Both the position numbers and the translations under genes were made by a program. Of a stretch of DNA of 47,782 bases, positions 44,498-47,782 are shown in pieces (position 1 is the first letter of the stretch; each line of letters begins with the position of its first letter). The notes under the pieces are model-generated. The model did not search any database and was not told the origin of the DNA. It saw nothing but the letters and a program-made list of their open reading frames with translations. The stretch comes from an uncultured Bacteroidia bacterium (lineage in GTDB: Bacteria; Bacteroidota; Bacteroidia; J057; CALAJH01), in the NCBI GenBank assembly GCA_937922655.1, contig CALAJH010000064.1, positions 1-47,782 of the forward strand. The letters are read 5' to 3'.

Positions 44498-44867
44498 TGC
44501 TTCAAAAGAATATGCGTTAAATAATACGCAATTTAGCAAATTATCGAATATGATGAACCGAATTTTCATAATAATCAAAAAAAAATTTTCCACAAGCAAA
44601 AAATCAAGCCGTCTTCATACAAAATCGCTTTGTGGAAAAAGGGGTTGAAAAAAACAACACGCGCCAATGGCGGCGTTAAACGAATAAGGAGCTGATATTG
44701 GGCGTGAACACGGCCGGGATTCGTCGGGTAAAAGCGTTGTCATACCCGTCGAAAACCGAGTTGTGTTTGCTGGACCGCTTTAACGATGCGACGGAAAGCA
44801 CATAACCCTCGATATCGCCGGCTTCAAATGCCTCCGGCGGTCTCGGGCAACCCAACCCGCATCGTTG
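44498..44867. other. Intergenic region upstream of the S74 protein and downstream of aroF
   Basis: These 370 nt are AT-rich on the left, where they would hold the S74-gene promoter (a TAATTTG near-match, not a full consensus). A small GC stem (CGCCGG at 44817-44822 with CCGGCG at 44834-44839) lies near the aroF end. A 35-codon plus-strand frame from TTG 44698 to 44805 is preceded by AAGGAG but has no other support. Confidence 0.4.
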
Positions 44868-45848
44868 CTAAACAATTTTTCGTCCGACGGCATGGGCCAC
44901 GGCGCCCAGCGATTGGTACAAAGCGCTAAATTCGTCGGGGTCGAGTTGTTGTTCGGCGTCGGAAAGGGCTTTTGCCGGGTTGGGATGGGTTTCGATAAGC
45001 ACGCCGTCGCAACCGAAGGCCACGGCCGCACGCGCAAGGTCGGCCACGCCCCAACGCCACCCCACACCGTGACTCGGGTCAATAAAAAGCGGCAGATTCA
45101 CGTGGGTTTTAAGGTAGGCCGCACCCGAAAAGTCGAGCGTAAACCGCGTCTTGGTTTCAAAAGTACGAATGCCGCGTTCGCAAAGGGCCACGTTCGCGTT
45201 GCCGCCCGACAAAATAAATTCCGCCGCCTGCACAAACTCTTGGAGTGTCGCGCCGAAATGCCGTTTGAGCAGAACGGGCTTTTGAGAACGCCCGCAACGC
45301 CGCAAAAGACCGTGGTCGTACATGGCCTTCGCCCCAATTTGCACCACGTCCGCGTATTCCAAGACTTCTTCGACGTGGGTGGCGTCGCGTACCTCGGTGA
45401 TAATAAGCAGGCCGTATTTTTCACGCATTTGCGCCAAAAGTTTTAAGCCCTCCAAACCAAGACCTTGAAACGTGTACGGGGAAGTACGGGGTTTGTAAGC
45501 CCCGGCACGCAACATTTTTATCCCCAAATTTTGGCAAAACCGGGCCGAAAATTCGATTTGTTCCAAACTTTCGACGGAGCAGGGCCCGGCGGCCACAAGC
45601 GTAACGTTTTGCGTACCACCGATTTTCACGCCCCGACCCAAATCCAATAAACGCGTTTGAGGCTCGTAAGCCCGGGAGGCGAGTTGAACGTCGTCTTTGG
45701 CGACAAACTTTTTAACCACGTACGGTTCGTAAGCGGGGTCGAACTCCTTGTGTTTCGACGAGGTAACGACCGCGTCGCCCAAACGAATGCCGTCGTAACG
45801 ACGGACGTATTCCTCGACCGGAGCCCCGGCCGCAAAATGTACTATCAT
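44868..45848 (-). CDS. aroF: 3-deoxy-7-phosphoheptulonate (DAHP) synthase, type I-beta
   Basis: This 326-residue enzyme condenses phosphoenolpyruvate and erythrose 4-phosphate, the first step of the shikimate pathway. Metal ligands Cys90 (AAGPCSVES), His260 (FIDPSHGVG), Glu286 (IETHPNP) and Asp297 (ALSDAEQQL) fit the metal-dependent I-beta/KDO8P-like subfamily. The substrate motifs are RAGAYKPRTSPYTFQG, IGAKAMYDHGLL and LLKRHFGAT; the usual LLKRG has His instead of Gly. The first 60 residues form a short N-terminal region, with no fused chorismate mutase. Its ATG overlaps the stop of the epimerase-like gene by 4 nt (ATGA), so it is translationally coupled. Confidence 0.92.
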   Translation of the reverse strand: MIVHFAAGAPVEEYVRRYDGIRLGDAVVTSSKHKEFDPAYEPYVVKKFVAKDDVQLASRAYEPQTRLLDLGRGVKIGGTQNVTLVAAGPCSVESLEQIEFSARFCQNLGIKMLRAGAYKPRTSPYTFQGLGLEGLKLLAQMREKYGLLIITEVRDATHVEEVLEYADVVQIGAKAMYDHGLLRRCGRSQKPVLLKRHFGATLQEFVQAAEFILSGGNANVALCERGIRTFETKTRFTLDFSGAAYLKTHVNLPLFIDPSHGVGWRWGVADLARAAVAFGCDGVLIETHPNPAKALSDAEQQLDPDEFSALYQSLGAVAHAVGRKIV

Positions 45849-46840
45849 TCTCCTTTGATTAATTTGTGAAAAACCAAACCGCCGACCAACTTTTCGTTTT
45901 CGACGACGGGCAAATAAAAAACGGCGGTCGAACGAAGTTTGTCCAAAAGTCCGGGCAGGGTTTCGTCGGGCGAAACGCTCATCGGCCGGGGATTGACGAC
46001 GTCTTTGACGGTAATGTTTTCGGGCCTGTCAAGATAACGCATGAGGGCTCGGCGCACGTCGGCGTTGCCCACCAAGCCTTCGAGCCTGCCCTCGTCGCCG
46101 ACGGCAAGCGCAAAGCCGTAACGATAACGTTCCATGGTTTCGAGTACGTCGTAAAGACGGGCGGTGCGAACGTTGAAAACGGGCAGTTCGTCGGGGGCAA
46201 GCATAAAATCCCGCACGCGAAAATGACCGGCGTAACGTTCGTTGTCGAGTTGGGCGGCGGCGGCGCTCCACGAGGCGGCCCGCATCAAGAACGCACCCGA
46301 GACCGCCACCTCCACCCCCAAACTACGCAAAATATACGCCACCTCCGCGTTCACGCCCCCATCGACGTGCAAACTTTTTTCGGGATACCAACGGGAAAAC
46401 TCGCGTATGCGCCTAAAACCCTCGGCATGAAACTTCCCCCCGCTTTTACCGGGCATACCGCTCATCACGACGATAAAATCGAACCTTGCACGATACGGCA
46501 AAAAGGCTTCGGGCGGCGTGTCGGGCGTGAAGGCCACCCCCAAGCGGGCGGGAAAATTCGCCGGCACCTCGGGCATTCGCGTCAAAGTTTCGTGTTGGAA
46601 CGTTACCCATTCGACGCCGTGGCGTAAAAGCGCCTCGTAATACGGCGTAGGGTCGGGGCCGATGTAGTGAAAGTCTATCGGCGTTGAGGTGGCTTGTCGG
46701 ATTTGGGCGACGTCGTCGAAAACGCGGGGGTCGTCGTTGCAATCGACGTGGATATAATCGACACCGAGGGCGTCGAGCCTAAGGGCGACCTCGGCGGCGC
46801 TCAGGCCCTCGGCGGCGTACAAAGAGGCGGAAATCTTCAT
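45845..46840 (-). CDS. Ribulose-phosphate 3-epimerase-like domain fused to a CBS pair
   Basis: The protein has 331 residues. Residues 1-200 form a TIM barrel of the ribulose-phosphate 3-epimerase family: ISASLYAA near the start, YIHVDCNDD with His31 and Asp33, FHYIG with His58, and LHVDGGVNAE with Asp160. These correspond to the usual metal/acid-base residues. The family motifs DVMDG and NPGFGGQ are changed to DCNDD and MPGKSGGK. Residues about 222-331 contain two CBS domains (GFALAVGDEGRLEGLVGNADVRRAL and VFYLPVVENEKLVGGLVFHKLI), which in other proteins bind adenine nucleotides. ATG 46840 is chosen because the upstream frame to 47110 is an antisense shadow of rpiB. Whether it epimerises ribulose 5-phosphate or a related sugar phosphate is not settled by sequence. 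Confidence 0.85.
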   Translation of the reverse strand: MKISASLYAAEGLSAAEVALRLDALGVDYIHVDCNDDPRVFDDVAQIRQATSTPIDFHYIGPDPTPYYEALLRHGVEWVTFQHETLTRMPEVPANFPARLGVAFTPDTPPEAFLPYRARFDFIVVMSGMPGKSGGKFHAEGFRRIREFSRWYPEKSLHVDGGVNAEVAYILRSLGVEVAVSGAFLMRAASWSAAAAQLDNERYAGHFRVRDFMLAPDELPVFNVRTARLYDVLETMERYRYGFALAVGDEGRLEGLVGNADVRRALMRYLDRPENITVKDVVNPRPMSVSPDETLPGLLDKLRSTAVFYLPVVENEKLVGGLVFHKLIKGE

Positions 46841-46866
46841 TCGACGCGCAAATTTCGCAAAAAAAG

Positions 46867-47307
46867 CTAAGCACGGGGTTCGATTTTTTGAACGCGCCGT
46901 TCGTGGCGCCCGCCCTCGAATTCGGCGGTCAAAAATTCCAACGCCGCCGCCAACGCAGTCTCCTCCCCGATGAACCGGGCGGGCAAACAAAGCACGTTGG
47001 CGTCGTTGTGCCGACGAAGCAAACCGGCCACCTCGACGTTCCACGCCAATCCGGCCCGTATCCCCGGATGACGGTTGGCGCTCATGCACACGCCGTTGCC
47101 CGTCCCGCATATCAGTACGCCGTATTCATCGGCTTCAAGTCCTTCGGCCAAACGATGGGCAAAATCGGGGTAGTCCACGGAATCCGGCGTGTGCGTGCCA
47201 AGGTCGCGCGTTTCGACTCCCCGGTTTTGAAGTTCTCGCATTAATTTGTTTTTGAGGTCGAAACCCGCGTGGTCGGCGGCGAAAACGACTTTATTCTTTG
47301 TAAACAT
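46867..47307 (-). CDS. rpiB: Ribose 5-phosphate isomerase B
   Basis: This 146-residue RpiB/LacAB-family enzyme interconverts ribose 5-phosphate and ribulose 5-phosphate. Signature segments are VVFAADHAGFDLKNKL (about 7-22), TPDSVDYPDFAH (40-51) and GVLICGTGNGVCMSANRHPGIRAGL with the likely catalytic Cys67. ATG 47307 gives the standard length and the conserved N-terminal strand. An in-frame extension up to ATG 47397 would add a signal-peptide-like sequence, but a -7 element lies inside it, so it is rejected. The stop is 26 nt before the epimerase-like gene, forming the first gene of a three-gene operon. Confidence 0.92.
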   Translation of the reverse strand: MFTKNKVVFAADHAGFDLKNKLMRELQNRGVETRDLGTHTPDSVDYPDFAHRLAEGLEADEYGVLICGTGNGVCMSANRHPGIRAGLAWNVEVAGLLRRHNDANVLCLPARFIGEETALAAALEFLTAEFEGGRHERRVQKIEPRA

Positions 47308-47648
47308 TGATTCTGTCGATGATTGGGGCGAAAACGCTTGCGCAACCCCCGCAAAAATACACCCAATTACAACAAAAATCCACTTCCGCAACCCCATCGC
47401 ATGGCTCCAAACCGATGACAACGAAAAAGCGGCGAACGCTATTAACAAATTAAGGAACGGTCATTAAATAATTGACGTTTGGGTTTGTCCGGAAATTTAT
47501 TGCCGGCGCTTGACTGCGCCGGTCGCATGCCCGTCCCTTTGCGGGACTGCAATTACGGGTTGTCTTTGCGGCCGCGTTCCAACTTTTGCGGTTTACGGGG
47601 TGCAACGTTTTGACAAAGTGCGTAAATTGGCGGCGTTAAAACACCGTC
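47308..47648. other. Intergenic region with rpiB promoter and two small hairpins
   Basis: The left part holds the rpiB promoter. The right part contains a 7-bp stem (CCGGCGC at 47503-47509 with GCGCCGG at 47516-47522) and a 5-bp stem (GTCCC at 47533-47537 with GGGAC at 47543-47547) close together. They may be a structured element or part of a leader for the right-edge gene. No ORF is supported. Confidence 0.4.
47352..47359 (-). promoter_or_regulatory. Promoter -7 element of the rpiB operon
   Basis: TATTTTTG on the minus strand (47359-47352) matches TAnnTTTG, 44 nt before ATG 47307. The nearest TTTTTG upstream leaves only about 13 nt of spacer, shorter than usual. Confidence 0.45.
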
Positions 47649-47782
47649 ATGAATACCGGACATTTTTCCACGCCGCGAAACCCCTTCGACTACGTCGTCA
47701 AAAAAGGCGTGGCTCGCAGGGCCAAGCCCCTGTTGGAACACGTGCTCGACGAACGCGTCGAACGTTACGAAATCATCGAAGA
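47649..47782 (+). CDS. Unidentified protein, N-terminal part only (runs off the right edge)
   Basis: An open frame from ATG 47649 reads 44 complete codons to the edge, starting MNTGHFSTPRNPFDYVVKKG and continuing with a basic, helical stretch. I do not recognise the family from this fragment. It is divergent from rpiB. A weak TAAATTGG element lies about 20 nt upstream of the start. Confidence 0.55.
   Translation, partial: MNTGHFSTPRNPFDYVVKKGVARRAKPLLEHVLDERVERYEIIE

Noticed and set aside
44698-44805. 35-codon frame beginning at TTG with an AAGGAG upstream
   Set aside because: Too short, with no family, a rare start codon and no promoter; the SD-like match may be chance.
46841-47110. 90-codon N-terminal extension of the epimerase-CBS protein
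   Set aside because: It overlaps rpiB on the same strand in another frame and is Arg/Gly-rich, whereas the TIM-barrel start MKISAS lies at 46840.

Overview
The window looks like chromosomal DNA from a moderately GC-rich member of the Bacteroidota. Four things support this: repeated TAnnTTTG promoter -7 elements (the Bacteroidota sigma factor type) ahead of many genes; a giant secreted protein ending in a type IX secretion (T9SS) sorting domain; a TonB-dependent receptor with an N-terminal carboxypeptidase-regulatory-like domain; and weak or absent Shine-Dalgarno sequences. I see no rRNA, tRNA, CRISPR array, transposase, integrase or phage structural cluster.

Layout. (1) 1-5.3 kb: the 5' end of an unidentified gene, then a large STAND NTPase (TIR-like, nSTAND, transmembrane helix, coiled coil, WD40), transcribed divergently from lysine 6-aminotransferase (lat). 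(2) 5.3-14.9 kb: lat, aspS, a HAD phosphatase, a membrane-anchored endonuclease/exonuclease/phosphatase-fold protein with a large low-complexity insert, a WG-repeat protein, a small coiled-coil protein and superoxide dismutase. (3) 15-20.6 kb: a noncoding stretch, a TonB-dependent receptor with a strong terminator, and a NERD nuclease-SF1 helicase fusion. (4) 20.7-33.0 kb: one 12.2-kb gene for a 4076-residue T9SS-exported protein with an SBBP-type propeller, 26 tandem two-cysteine modules, Fn3 domains and a second propeller. (5) 33.5-35.5 kb: a two-gene unit for membrane subunits related to HyfC/NuoH and HyfE, with no catalytic partners nearby, then a small helical protein. (6) 35.5-41.8 kb, minus strand: a sodium/solute symporter, then a tightly packed run of coiled-coil membrane protein, atypical SDR, thiolase, lipoprotein, OmpR-type response regulator and pyrR. 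(7) 41.9-44.5 kb: a secreted tail-spike-like protein with an S74 intramolecular chaperone end. (8) 44.9-47.3 kb: the operon rpiB - ribulose-phosphate-epimerase-like/CBS fusion - DAHP synthase, then the start of one more gene.

Genes that appear to work together. The rpiB/rpe-like/aroF operon links pentose-phosphate interconversion, which makes erythrose 4-phosphate, to the first shikimate-pathway enzyme that consumes it. The CBS pair on the epimerase-like protein could add nucleotide sensing. The HyfC/HyfE pair is translationally coupled and implies a membrane complex whose other subunits lie elsewhere or are lost. The response regulator and pyrR overlap by 4 bp. The STAND protein and the NERD-helicase are the two candidates for defence or stress functions, but they are far apart and do not form a recognisable island.

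Most convincing oddities: the membrane-anchored TIR-like/STAND/WD40 protein, the epimerase-CBS-DAHP synthase operon, the orphan HyfC/E pair, the 26-module giant surface protein, the cysteine-rich insert in the S74 protein, and -7 elements lying only 3-6 nt from start codons, which suggest leaderless mRNAs. All family assignments come from reading motifs by eye; no database search was run.
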